Assembly (NCBI GenBank): GCA_950295325.1
Contig: OX485808.1
Coordinates: 35,239,180-35,303,179 of the forward strand
Source of the DNA: Polytrichum commune
Lineage: Eukaryota; Streptophyta; Polytrichopsida; Polytrichales; Polytrichaceae
Direction of reading: 5' to 3'
DNA: 64,000 bases
The notes beneath the pieces are model-generated. The model ran no database searches. It saw only the letters and a program-made list of their open reading frames with translations, and was not told the origin of the DNA. Position numbers and translations under genes: made by a program. Every line of letters starts with the position of its first letter. The stretch's first letter is position 1. Shown one piece after another: positions 1 through 13,500 of this stretch.

Positions 1-1528
1 AGGAGTAATGCCCCTTAGCACATATTGGAGGTCCTTTTTGAGAAGAGAATATTTTTTTGGGTGGATTGTGCAAGGTTTACTTCATAATGATGTTCCGAAA
101 AGTAAATTTGGGTTCCCCATATTATTTATGGTTCTCCGTTGAGCTCATTGCTAACCTCCCAACCAATGAACGTTTTTTTCCCAACGGAATCGCTAGTATC
201 ATGAAAACTATTGACTTCCATTACTCAAATAATGTTAATCTCTAAAGATGTGTTCCTTGACTTTGTATCAACAATTTTGCTTCATGAATGTTTCATAAAG
301 AAACCTTGCACATCTCACTTCATTAGTGATCTTGTTGATCCACAAAACCTTAGGGACATTAAGAGTTAATTCATATGCATGGGCCCAAACTAGACAATTC
401 TCTACTAAACATTAAAAAATGGGCAGTGGTTGGATCCATGGGCATTGACACAATTCACTTGCGATGATAGGTAAATTGCAAGGGTTAAAGGTGCTTTGTT
501 AAGCAGATGGTGGTAGTGACCTAGAACATTGGTTCCTATCCACAAGTGCAACAAACCAAGATAGCATGGGCCCCAAACTGGTTTATGTTCCAAGGTGGGC
601 CTTGTATGTAAGTTACCACGCGAAGAACACCCAAAACCACGAATGGGTCCTTCAACCCCTTGGCTTCACTATAATGAGCAATGTCAACAAATATGTGAGC
701 TTGGTGTACTAGTATTGAAATCGTCCTTATTGATCCTCACAAGATAATGCAAGGCTCTTCTTCAAGCCTTCACTATGATAGACATGCTCAAAAATATTCA
801 TCTTAAAACTTCAAAAAAAAATCTTATACATTGCAACTTGAGAGAAAGAGCGAAGCACCATCCGTAGGACCAGGTTTTCATCAGGATACATCTGTGCTTT
901 AGTAGCACAAAGGTTGACTGACTTGTAGCAATATTAACCTCATGAATGTGAAATCTGCAAAGTTGGTGACAAAAAATTTCCTACTAGAGATTCTCTTACA
1001 CCAACAATTTTTAGTCTATTCATGTTTCTATCATTAACTTTATAGGCGGTCAGATCTTTCCACACCAATATGCAAGAACCAACTTGCTGTTTTGATCAAC
1101 TGTAATCAAGAAAAAATTATCTACACAATACCTAATGCCAGGGAATTCAAATATGTCCAACTCAAGGTAATGTGTCCCTTCAATTTGGCCTATTTATGGG
1201 CTGCATAAAGTTAGTATCTGGTTACACTTTTGTATGACGATCATCGTTTTTAAGGATCTGTTTTAGTGCTGTACCTTTGGCAGTAGACTATTATTCATCT
1301 AATCTCACTTTCCAGTGGTTTAAACTGATCATCATCCGTGTCTAGGTATTAGTATTTGCAGATTAGACTGAAGTGAAAGCAGGTGTGCCAACAACCCTGC
1401 AATCTCTGTAGAATACACCAGCCCTTTGCATTCTACCCTGTCAATAGAATTGGTTTGAGAGTTCAATGAATCTATTTTCTATTTGCTTTACATTGATTGT
1501 GTATTTAGCATAGCATACATTTTCTTCT
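1..1528. other. Flank without recognisable gene
   Basis: This is AT-rich sequence beyond the 3' end of the importin gene. The open stretches are short (about 60 codons) and show no family motif. I see no clear transposon end or RNA gene. A decayed transposon is possible but not supported. Confidence 0.5.
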
Positions 1529-4500
1529 CTATAAATAAGCTCTTGCCTCTGGGTACTTTTCCCTGAATCTTGCGAGAAGGTCTTTGGGCACAAGTTGCTT
1601 GCTGGTGAGCTTTTTCACATGTAATTTGAGGCATGCCAACACTTCTTTCTCATAATCAACCAATCCTAGGATTCCTGTTACCCCAAATGCACAGCAACAA
1701 CAATTTGCATCAGTAAGGATCATATGGTGGAATCTAGTGGGTTACAACTTTAGAAAAATGACTTGTTGATTACACCTTTGAAACAACTTTTCAGTTTGTC
1801 ACTTCAGAATCGCATTGTTAGTGAAGGTTTAACCCGGGCAAGAAGTATTGAAGACACCTATCATGAATGAGGCAAGAATGCAATGCAACCACAATTTCTA
1901 CAGAAATCTTAACAAATCCTATAGCAGATGAACAGAATGAAGAGACCGATGTTCCCTATATTCAGGAAGACTAATGATATGTAATGAAGCAGGATCACTC
2001 AGGCTGAAAACTGAGTACAGCTTGGAGTAAAAAGAAAACCATTGCTTCATATACCTAATTCAATTTCATGACCATCCTCATCCTGTCCATTCTCTGCTTC
2101 TTCAATGGCTTCCTCTTGGAGCTCACGGGCTGTCTCTGCATATCTCTCCAAAAATTCCTCTTCAGTTTCCTCATGCTCCTCATCTGATTCATCCGTTTCA
2201 GACTCCTGCCAGATGATACCAGAATTATGTCAACACTGTTTTTCAGAAAACCTATGCTTCTACATGAACCAGATGTTAGGACATGGCAAGAAGGGATTAT
2301 CGCATACAAGAATACCTTTCATCATCCAACATAAAAAACTCCTCCTTATAGGTTTGTGGGCAGTTGATTTCAAACAACTTCCACTAGACTAATTCGGGGC
2401 CTTTGAAACTAATTCTGGTGTCAAATAAACTAACAATGGATACATCTCAACTGCATGCTAATTCAGGGCTTTTATGTTGGATGAATAAGAGGTACGCTCG
2501 TATGTGAAAATTCCCCCTCGCCGTTGGCCACACACATGCTAAACATACAAGGATTCAATAAACACTCCAAGGGCATACTTACCACCCTTTAATTATGAGC
2601 TAGGTAATACATGCAAGAAGCTCTGACATGAGTCATGGTAGGGGTGAGGTCAACACTGGGTGCCTACTACAGCTGATGGCAAGGCAATGCACATCCATTA
2701 CTGGACGTAGTGGACAGGTCATGACATGGTCATCAATTACAGGTGTTAATGCGTCTCGCATCCAATCAGGAATAGTCCTGTCAGCTAAATCGCTTAACCT
2801 GACCACTATGACCTGGATTCAAAAAATAAGCCGTCAGGTCTGGATCTCACATCAATGCTGTCGTCATCATCGTCTTCCTCATTGCCTGAACGTGAGTCAC
2901 TGCCTGATTCAGATGAGGAATCACTGTCATCAGTTTCTGAGGATTCTAGAAGTTCCTTGAGATCAACCATGGACTCCAGTAGGGACCCGAGGCAGTGATG
3001 TGCCACCTTGAATCCCTTTCGATTATTCAAGAGGTCTTTGTTGATTATGTGCAGCATCAGCCTTTGCAATCCAATCACTGAAAAACCAACAAATCTTGTA
3101 AGAACTCCAGTGCATTGTCTACTTTGTTGCAAAAAGTCCTTGTGACCTTAAACCAATATTATTCTTACAAACGCCAAGAAAGAGACCAATCTCTGCTATT
3201 CAACAGAAGTCGAGATTTCCCAACCCACTATATCTATATACGCTATTTATGTATGCATCAATTGCCTCAAGGCTTGTAGTATGTTAAGAGCCAATTTACA
3301 CGAAGGCCACAAGGGCTGTGATCATAAATTGTTAGGGCCCTTGAATCTCAACAGAAGGCCATACCATTTAAAATCATTTAAAATGAGTTTGTTCATCCAT
3401 TCAGACTTCCTTGATCACTCAGACCCTCAAGCTCTGGTGTAAACTGAAGTGGGAGAATCTCAGCATTTTCTATGAGATTTTAAATATCAATGATCATGGG
3501 CCCTCAAGGTCTAGGGTGAAGTGCCCCTAACAAGCTTTAGAAACATCACTCTTTGTTTACCATGTTTCAAGAGTATGATATTTATTGAACAAGATATATC
3601 TCTAAGCAGACATGGCGTTCTTAAGGATGTGTAAGGACGTTCTCGTTCTGATGTAGCTTCAAGAATAAATTTTCAAGAATCAAGGCCCCTGAGTACATGC
3701 ATGCTGAGAATATTGAAGTGGCAACCTCATTGTTGCCTATCTTTGGACACAAAGCCTTCTTCCATCTACCAAGATTTTATTGAAGATGTGCATCCCAAAC
3801 GAAATCATTCTTAGGTTATCCAGGTTACCTAAGAATTATTCCATTTGCCATAATAGCTAAATAGGTTACTTAAGGATGATATTAATGATATCTTAGTCCA
3901 GGTCAGCATTTATATATTCTTATGTACGGGGGTGATACTGTAAGCTGACCAGAAAGTTTCATTTCTGATTCCAACGAGAGGCCGGGATCAGCCTCACTTT
4001 CAGCTAAGCCTGCCAGTGCCTCAGCATACATGAGCAAGCCTTGACTCGCACCATCCTCTGTTACATCAATGCTAGCATCCTCCGAGGACAGGGTTTTTTC
4101 AACCTGCTCAGGTTGAATTACGAAACACATAGTTATAACAAGGATAAGAGGTTTTGCCAAAGGAACATTTACACATGTCAGCTGCTGCAGCCGTCGTGTC
4201 GCAACCTCACAGAACCTAGGCATCAGAAGATTGGAGATGGCTTCTCCTTCAAATGAGAGCTGTGATGCATGCAATAGTGCGTGCGTGCAACGACACGCAC
4301 GCCAACAGGCAGCCGGGTATGCGGACTCGATGGCTGTTGTAATGAACGTCACTAAGCACTCAAGAATCGACCGTCGCTGAACTTGCAGTGCGGGTGGGGT
4401 TAGCATCTCGGCCACAGTGAAATGCAACATTGGACATCTCCCCTGCAAACAAAGTGCAGAAAACTGTAGTTAAGTACCCTATGTGCAGGTTAGATTAGGT

Positions 4501-7500
4501 GTAGATTAATTATATTCTACCAAAAAAGCGCCACATGTTTGTCATATGATCAATGGTTGGAATCTCTTTAAAGATGATGTGGAAATTGAACATAGGTGGA
4601 GACGTGCCCAATCAGACCTCTTAAAAAAACGTGATAGTCTATGATAGTGTGTACCAAGGAAAGAAACCATGCAACAATCCCCATAAAACCAAACAATACT
4701 GTAATTCTTAAAATGGATTAGAATCATCTGCAAAGTTCCTCAAAGAGGCACCAAACTTCTAGTACGGTGTCTCTTTAAGAACTTTTCTGGTAAGATCTCG
4801 TTAAGGCTTCTTACATTGGAGCCTAATTTTGACACATAGGTGAAACTCCTTGAACCTCCTCTTCATTATGGAAGAGTTTAAGAGAACTTCAGGTTCAGTT
4901 ACAGGGTTTAAACCATGGGACCTGCCACTTTAAATCCTGGCTCATTTGGCCCACCAATCTGGTATGAAAAGCTAGAAAGCATGTATTCTACAAAAGAGGA
5001 TTTTGCACCATGGTGCCCACATTGGCCCCACCAATATCAACGGCCACCATTATTGGAATGGCACTTATGTGACCACCCATGCAATTACCGTTCAACCATT
5101 CCACAATGTATAGTAGATAACCCAGACCCATTCTTTTAGCATGTTGATGTAAGCCTTTATAAAACATGGGTGGCTTTTTATATAAGTTCTCAAATTCATC
5201 AGAGACTTTACAATGAACCCCAATGTAACATTGAAAGCACTGTGGCAGGTGTAGTCAGGTGATTCATTGTGTCGCCTCATTCACAAAGTGGGACTGAGAA
5301 ACTTAATCTGAAAATCAATGAACTTCTTAACAGGATCAACAGCAGTGAGGAGAAATTTAAAACTGACCTGCAAAGCAACTGCTTCCTCAATGGAGTCGAA
5401 TACTGACTCGTCTTCCTCCTCCTCCCAAGCGTTCCAATCCGCCACAAGATTAGCCCAGACTTGCAACAATGGCTCCACTTTCATGCTCACGGCTGCTGTT
5501 GAGTCTTGGGTATACCTCAAAATTGCGGCCAGAAGCACTGAGGCATCACTTAGACATGATGGTGGAGGTGTTGCTGGTGGTGGACCTCCCTCCTGGATAT
5601 AAAAAGATGAAATGAGGGAGACATTTATTTAAGGAACACCTCTTTCACTATACTCATGCATTTGAAGGAGCGTTTACACACAACCACCACAGTGGCTGAC
5701 TTGGGGCCCACTTTCAACCACAACTATTATTCTTTTTCTCGTTTACACACAACTACTTTAGTCTCTTGTAGTTGAAGAGTGGATTTGAACTCAACGATCG
5801 TCCCGCCTACTGGTGCAATCTGTGGAGTGGATACAAATGATTTATAGAATCTACTGGAAATTTGTCTAAGATTAGTTGCCTCCTACAAATCCTCTCCCAT
5901 GTTTTGGCCTTGAAGTTCTCTCCTGGTGCTACATAGTAACTACAAACAAAATTGGGCCAAAGAAAGTATGCTACACCATTGCAATTACTCCCAACCACAC
6001 CTTGTATCATAGTTGGGCAAGTAAGAGTAGTTGTGGTTGTGGCTGTCTGCAATGCAGATTTTCCCTCCTTGTCCCTTAGAAATAGTACCAAGGAAAGTAA
6101 ACTACAACCATCAACCACCAAAACGATGGTCGTGTGTAAACGCACCTTCAATCTCTCACCAACCAAATTTGGTGAACTATGTATGAAAATGGCTGTAAAT
6201 TTAGTTTGAAAAAGCATAAGGCAGACCTGTACCGGCACCAACCATGCTCTCTGCAATAGCTCAGCAAATGTGTACGCAACGCTTGCGCAGCCTATCTTCC
6301 AGCTTGCTAATGCTTTCCCACCATCCTCATCTTCATCAGGCTCGGCACTGTCCCAAGTCTGAGCTAGCGAGGCAACTGCCGAGAATCCAAGCTCAACCAT
6401 CTGCACCACATGTAAAGCCACATTCCTCAGAACAAAATGGTTTAATGTAAGCAAACCTATTCCCAACACTTTTGCAAGTTTGGTTGCTTAGAGTGATCCG
6501 GTTTATATGTCAATTATCGCGTTGGATTGGCCTTTCAAAGTGGATTCAGAGGCCATGCAACTCACAATATTTGAATCATATCTCAATCTCTTACGGCATT
6601 TGTAAGTCAAAAACACTCCAAAACCCAATGTGTTCACATAAGGGCGTCTATTTCTACTACCATCTTGGTCATGCCCCACCTTTTGCATGGGTAAAGTGCT
6701 TCTTCAATAACCTGTTATGATGTTCCCTAACATCTCATGATTGTGAGAGTGTGGGACCACAAATGACATGCCACACTTGCTTCCAATGCCTAATATATAG
6801 GTCAATGAAGTATAAAATTGGCAAATCCATGACCTTACCTATGTTGGAGCCTCCATTTCACTCACTTGTTTATGTCAAGGTGTGCTCCACGTGGACTTGC
6901 CATATGTGCACATAGGTCATGCTATGCCTCCACTTTGTTTCTAATTTTGGAGATACATGTAACATAAATCGAATCCACTATACCCTTAATTTTAGGTGTC
7001 CATAATATGTCACAAACCGAAATAGGTGCACCTACCTTAGACCTACCATTGAATTGATACCATTTATAAACCCCTAAAACCTAAAACTGCAAAAACTGCA
7101 AAAACTGTGTTCCTTACTTGGGGCCAGGGCTCAGGATGAGGAGGAATGTGCTTAGATATCTCCCCTTGTACTGCTGCAGTGATAGCAGGAACATGCGGAG
7201 CCACAAAATCTTCTCCAGCCTCTGCAGCTGTTGCTAAAAGCTGCAATGAGATTGTTGCCTCCCCCTCTTCTTGCAATCGTGCTCCTGCAACAGTTGCTTG
7301 AAGTAGAGGCAACCATTGTGTGGGCTTATACTCATCCTGCCATTTTCCAACAGAATGTTCTATAGTACTCACAAAAACATCTGACTCTGGGGATATGCTT
7401 CAGGTCACAGACAGCTACACTAAACATCTGATTTAGTGTAGCCCGCACTATTCATCATCAACCCACACTGCTTACCTTGCAAGCACAAGGTGGCAATTAG

Positions 7501-10500
7501 AGAGGGTGTCATGTGACACTTGGTGCTACATGACAAGTCATGAAGTCCACTCAAATTTACATGGTCCACCAATTGTGATGCCACACTAAATCAGATGTTT
7601 AGTGTACTGGAAAGGGATCTTACAACAGAAGGCGTCAACAATAGAAACATAACTCTTTATATGCTGAACGATGGAATCAGTACATACTACATACAGAAAG
7701 TTCACCAAAATTCCTAACTAAGGAACAGTAGGTGTGAGGTAACATCAAGGTGTAAGACTGGTTTAAAAGAGACCTTGTTTCATGTGATGCATTTTTATCA
7801 ATTTGAGGGTCATCTTCAACATGATGCTCAATGAAATGGTGTGGTTCCCATGAATTTGCAGAAAGCAAATGGCCTAAAGAGTAAGGGAAGAACCAGGGGA
7901 ACCTGAAGGAGGGATGAGAGGGCTCCTGCAGCGGATGCTCTGACAGGTCGCCATGACACACCACCAGCATTGGGGGCTAGCAGGGCCTTTAACAGAGAAT
8001 TGTACACTTCTTCACACATGTCCTGTTTCAATTTGTCAACAAATGATTTATTTCATTTCAGTACTACCCATTTAGCTTGTTGCTTTCACAACTGTATTTC
8101 ATCTCCCAAAACTGTACCTCCTTTTGGACAGTTACAAGCATACCCTTGCTCTGGTGCTTATAAAATTCTTGTAATTTGGATTCAAATTATGTTGCACAGT
8201 CAAGTAATCTCTACACTCTACAACTTCTTAGTCTGGCAGAGATTTGTGTGTGACATCAACTAGATTATAAGCGATGGAGAAAGGATTACATGGCATAGAT
8301 TAGCGTACCTCAGGCAAGCAAGTGGCGAGCTCCCCAAGCAACCAGTTTGCGTTGGCGAGAACATATGGGGTGGGTGCTAGCATTGAGTACAGAGGAAATA
8401 CTCTTGTTTGCAGCAACAGGGTGACTTTTTCAGTAGATTGTGTTTTAAGATACTGCAAAATCCATACAGCTAGAGCTCATCAATGAGCAGACTTTGCTGT
8501 CACAATTGAAGCCACAGAACTCCAGAAAACAATAAATTACAGACCCCATAATTGGTCAGCATGCTTAGCATCACAATTGCCTGCAATGTGGAGATTAACT
8601 GCTCCTCTGCACAATTTAGAAGCAGAAAGAGTAGTCTCACTTTAGTGCATGTGTATACTGTGTTGAAATGATTATATAGGCTGAGCCACTATCCTAATCA
8701 CTTCTTCACAAAACATGGAGCGGCAAAATGAGTCTTTACATGTTAATGTGGAAGGTATGACTACAATGAACTATACCTGTTGAAGACCACCATAGGCCAT
8801 CATAACACCGTAGTAGCTGCAATAAGCCAATGAGAGATCAACTTCCTTTAGTCAGGAGAATAAATGGATGTGAAATAAACTAGTTCCTACACACATCCAG
8901 TTGGAATCTAGACTATACAAAATGAGTAAAGGATAGATTATTGGGTCACAAAGAGATATATACAATGTTGGACCGGCATACAGACAAATATATGGGTATC
9001 AATACACAATATCAATAGTGGTATCAAAGACCCTACCTCATCAGTATCAAAATCGGAATACTAGTCATATACTGATAATTGGTAGGCATCACAAGATGAC
9101 TGAATCTTTGTATATCCGAGACATTATTTGAGTCAATATCATCCTAGTACCATATTGGTATGTGGGTAATTTAACATAGGTATGAGGGTTTTTGGATGGT
9201 ACATAAACCCAAAAGGTATTAGAAACAAGAAAATATCCTTAAATACCTGTACCCTACTCATGATGGACAAAGGCAAAATCCTCATTATGATGAGATTATA
9301 ACCAAGTGTTATCAAAAAAGGGTGAAACCAGTCCAACACTGGTGTTGACATTGGTGATATCAAATAAAGAGAGGTACTTGCCATGAATGTCCAGCATGTG
9401 CATCAACACGGATGAGATGCCTAAAGCTGAATTTAGTGAACAAATCATGTTCATGTAATAGTAATTGCGATCGTGCTTTCTTTGCTTTGGACATGGAGAT
9501 GAAGGACGTACTTAATGACATCCTCTGATAGTGGGTCAGCCCCATCAGCTGGGAGAGGGAACTGGGACATGAAAGGCATCACCAAAAGCTCCCCCGCAGT
9601 GCCTGCACCATCCTTCCCTTTTCCCTTGCCACCCTTCTTACGCTTCATTGCTGCAGGTTTTTTTGTCCCACCAGCAGTTGGAGGTCCCTGTGAGATCCAA
9701 TTTCATAATATGGTGAAGCAACTGATAAGGTAAGCGGGCCTAATTTGGTTACTCATCTGAAACGGACACTCATATTTGAGTGGTGCATTGTTGAGTTGGA
9801 TCTAAGAATGGACACCAAAAGACATAATGTTTCAAAGAGATTAAACTATGTGCTCAAAATTTGTTGAACATGCTAAGCTCAATAATCAACATAATTGGCA
9901 GGACCAATATGATCATTGAAAGAGGAGAATTCTTGCAGTATCCTAAGCTGTTGATTGCTGAGAAATTTAGGGTTTAGGATTAGGGTTCGTGCAGGATCTC
10001 CTTCTTGATCCTGCATGAGAGCTTGGACAAAAGGTTTGAACTTCCAAGATCTACCCAAGTATGTCGAAACATAAGTTTCTCAGAGAGTACTCAGAAGATG
10101 AACTGCAGAGTGTGAGGGAGTATCTTATCTTTAGGATGAAGTTACCATACCTTAGCTGTAGCAATGAGGCTCAGCAAGTTCAATGCACTTTGTCGTGGTG
10201 TAAGCAGGTCTTCTTTCCAGCCACTCGCTTCATCCTGATTGCAGTAACATGATCAATAACTCTTCACCAAAAAGGGTATCATGCACATGACTAGAACCTT
10301 TGTTTTCTTATTACTTGTTCCAATTCAAAACTTGCGTCTGCTTGACTTGTGCAGCATTTCATTTCATTGCACAAAACATAAATTGGGGAGAGAATCATGA
10401 CATACCATGTCTGAAGGAAGGTTCTTCCTTAGATATTCATCTTCATCCTCAGCCCATTCCACCAAATCCTGCACCACCAGTCCTAGGCACACTGTTGAAC

Positions 10501-13500
10501 AGTCTCATCTAGTACATGCCCATCGTCTTAAGCATTGAAGGGACAGTTAACACCAGTTTGACATAGTCGCGAAAGTCTAATGCCAAAGAACTATCAGTAT
10601 ATTCTGCAGATATGTTGTGATGTGGAAACAAATTTGCGCTTGAATCCCACAAAAGAATTTACCTTATCTTTCATTTTCAGTGCAGGGAAAATTGAGGTTT
10701 CCAATAAATTCGAAAAATGAGGAGCCATCAGCCTCCATCCCTGCATCACCAGCAGCAAATGTACTTCACATTTAAGCTGGCTTCCCTCAAAATTAATTAC
10801 TATATTTAAAATTTATATTATAACCTTAACAGCCTGCAAAGACACCTTTGTGGTTTATATTTGATAGAGTAAATCCATAATTGCCAACAGAGTTCCAGGT
10901 TAAATCAAATCCTTAGTATTACTTTGTTTTGCATTGACAATACAAATATCTAACAGATTGGCATACTGGGTCAGAAACAGGGCTGAAAACTTACTGGTCC
11001 AGTCTCAAGAATATTAGACACCAGGTCAAAGGCTAGTGATATAACACGGTGCTGCATTGGATGAAGATCCTGCATTATCAACGTCAACAAAGTCACACTA
11101 CGACAGGATAGAATGGTTGACAACATAATTGTCACCATGTGTGATACAAGATATAAGTATATCATATTATTGTTTTCCACTTCTATTTTTCAAGCAGTTA
11201 GTAGCAGGAGTGTATTCTTATAGACACAAGTTGCTCAGTTTATGATTTTATCAGATGTGTTTACCTTAGTATTTGCACTCCTTCCAACAATTTTTAGCGC
11301 TGAATTTGACATTGGAGGTAGATACCTACAGCAAATTAAACTCTACTTATCAGATTATTGAGGAGGCTAAGCTGTTATGGACGGATGCTTATGAGGATTT
11401 ATAAGGAGGCTCATTCAGCATATTGAGTTCCCAATATATTACAGAAGTTTTTGATTGGTCACACTTCTGTGAGTTTCAAAGTCTTTCTCAAGCTTTCTAT
11501 GACACAAGTTTTTATATTAAAAGATATGCAATCCACATTTTAGTTAGTTATGATGCACGGGCAAAGTCAAGGATTTACAAGGAACAGACAGTTTGACTAT
11601 CGTGAAAAGCCAGAAGCCCTTACTTGTCAACATGCTTTCTGTGTCGAGAGACAAGGTTACAGCATATTTGAAGAACTCTTTTCCAGGTCTTAAGCCTAGG
11701 TTGTTGCTCTGGAGTGTCCATCCTTTTCTCCAGCACCACCATATCCAGCAGAAGCACAAAGTCATTGAACCACTGTCCTAAAGACGCATGCAAGGCTGAT
11801 GGCATGTGTGATTTCAACTGCAAGGATTTCAAAACCATAAAGAGTTAGGTATATCAGAGTGTCAAGAAACGGCAGCTCTGAATCCAAATCACCAACTTCA
11901 TTAACAATTGTGACAGGCTTTTCTATTATGAGCTCATTAGAGCATCTTGTGTCAGACCCTATTTCTGAAAAGTTCCGCCCCCTTCTATTAGCATGTTAAC
12001 AAAACTTGGAAAAAAATTGGGTGACTTTACAAATACTCTCACTTTTTAGCCAACTCACTGAGAGTTTGATCTGGAGACTGTACAAATAACTCTACTGTCT
12101 CAAGGTTATTGATTCATAAGGTTCTAACCAAGGAGTCAGAACTTACAGCAAGATGAAAAGCCCTGCACAGGACAAGGAGGATGTTGTCATACTGTGCACA
12201 ACCTTCCTCTTTTGATGCTCCAGCCTGCCAAAAAAAGGTGCTAGTTCATGTTATGACAAACAAGATTCATCCACAAGTAAACTGTTGGAGATGAACAAGG
12301 AAACTCCCATTATGGAATTAATTCCCTTGATAATGTCTTGTTTACAAATATAAAATATATGGAGTAGTACCTGCTGCACAAGGTGGTGAAAGATCCCATG
12401 CACAGGTGCAAGCAGCTCTTTGGCAATCAGTTCCAACTGTTCCGGAACAGGCTCATGTGCCACTGTGGGATTCAAGAAATACTGCACAACAGCAGCACTT
12501 TCAGGTTCAGGACCTTTGCACACATTAACTTACTACTTCTGCAATTTGTGGGAATTGGCTGCACCATAATCTAGTTCGGACCAGCATTGGGCAAGAAAAT
12601 AAAATTCTACACAATCAATGCCTAGTTCATTTAACAATTACATTTGAGAAGGTAATTCTTTAGACATTTGAGTTGATGTCATACACATTTTTACTAGAGG
12701 AAACATAACAACCAGCGCACTAGCAGGACAATGGACAGATGATATAAGCAGGTCTAGCAGAAAATTGGAAGCCCCTCGCTGTATGCACCACTCACAACAG
12801 TGTCAGGAATAATTAAACAATCTCCAGCAGACCATAGCTACACTAAACATCCAATTTACTGCGGCATTAAGATTGGTGTGCCATATTAATTAGAGTGGTC
12901 TTCATGACTTGTCATGTAGCACCAAGTGTCATTTGACACCCTCTCTAGTTGCCACCCAGTGATTGCAAGACAAGTGATATGGGTTGATGATGATTTGTGT
13001 AGACCACACTATATCAGATGTTTAGTATAGTGCGAGCACATGCAATTCCACAAATGACATCTTCAACAAAAACTCAGCACCTCTGGACCCAATAAGGTAG
13101 ACGTGCCTAAATTTAACACAAACAATTATATAAATCCCTATATTTAAGTGGTATGTGGTTAGGCATGGATCTAAGAACTGGCACCAAAAGACATGTATTT
13201 AAAAAAGATCGGACTACATGCTCAAAATATGCTAACCATTCTAAGTTCAATAGTCAACATGATTACGGGGACCTGTATGATCACTTAATGAGCGCGACAC
13301 TCTTCACTTTGATATTGAATAAGATATTCATATGAGCTCCAAAATTGTGAGGCAAATGGCTACAGGCACAATTTGGAGTTGCTCATCATTTTGCACTAAT
13401 TGCATGTTTGATATCCTATGAGAAGTGGGTGCAGAGAGATCATCCAAGGCACGTCTACCTTAATTGCTAAGATGACAGAGAGCTCAGTGAGCCATTCATA

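Noticed and set aside
9370-9410. Candidate importin exon
   Set aside because: The exons at 9512-9687 and 8778-8817 join in frame to give VINYYGVMMAYGGLQ, leaving no room for it.
10516-10603. Candidate importin exon (LALDFRDYVKLVLTVPSML)
   Set aside because: It breaks the frame. Exons 10663-10740 and 10406-10468 join directly in frame and match the usual importin order.
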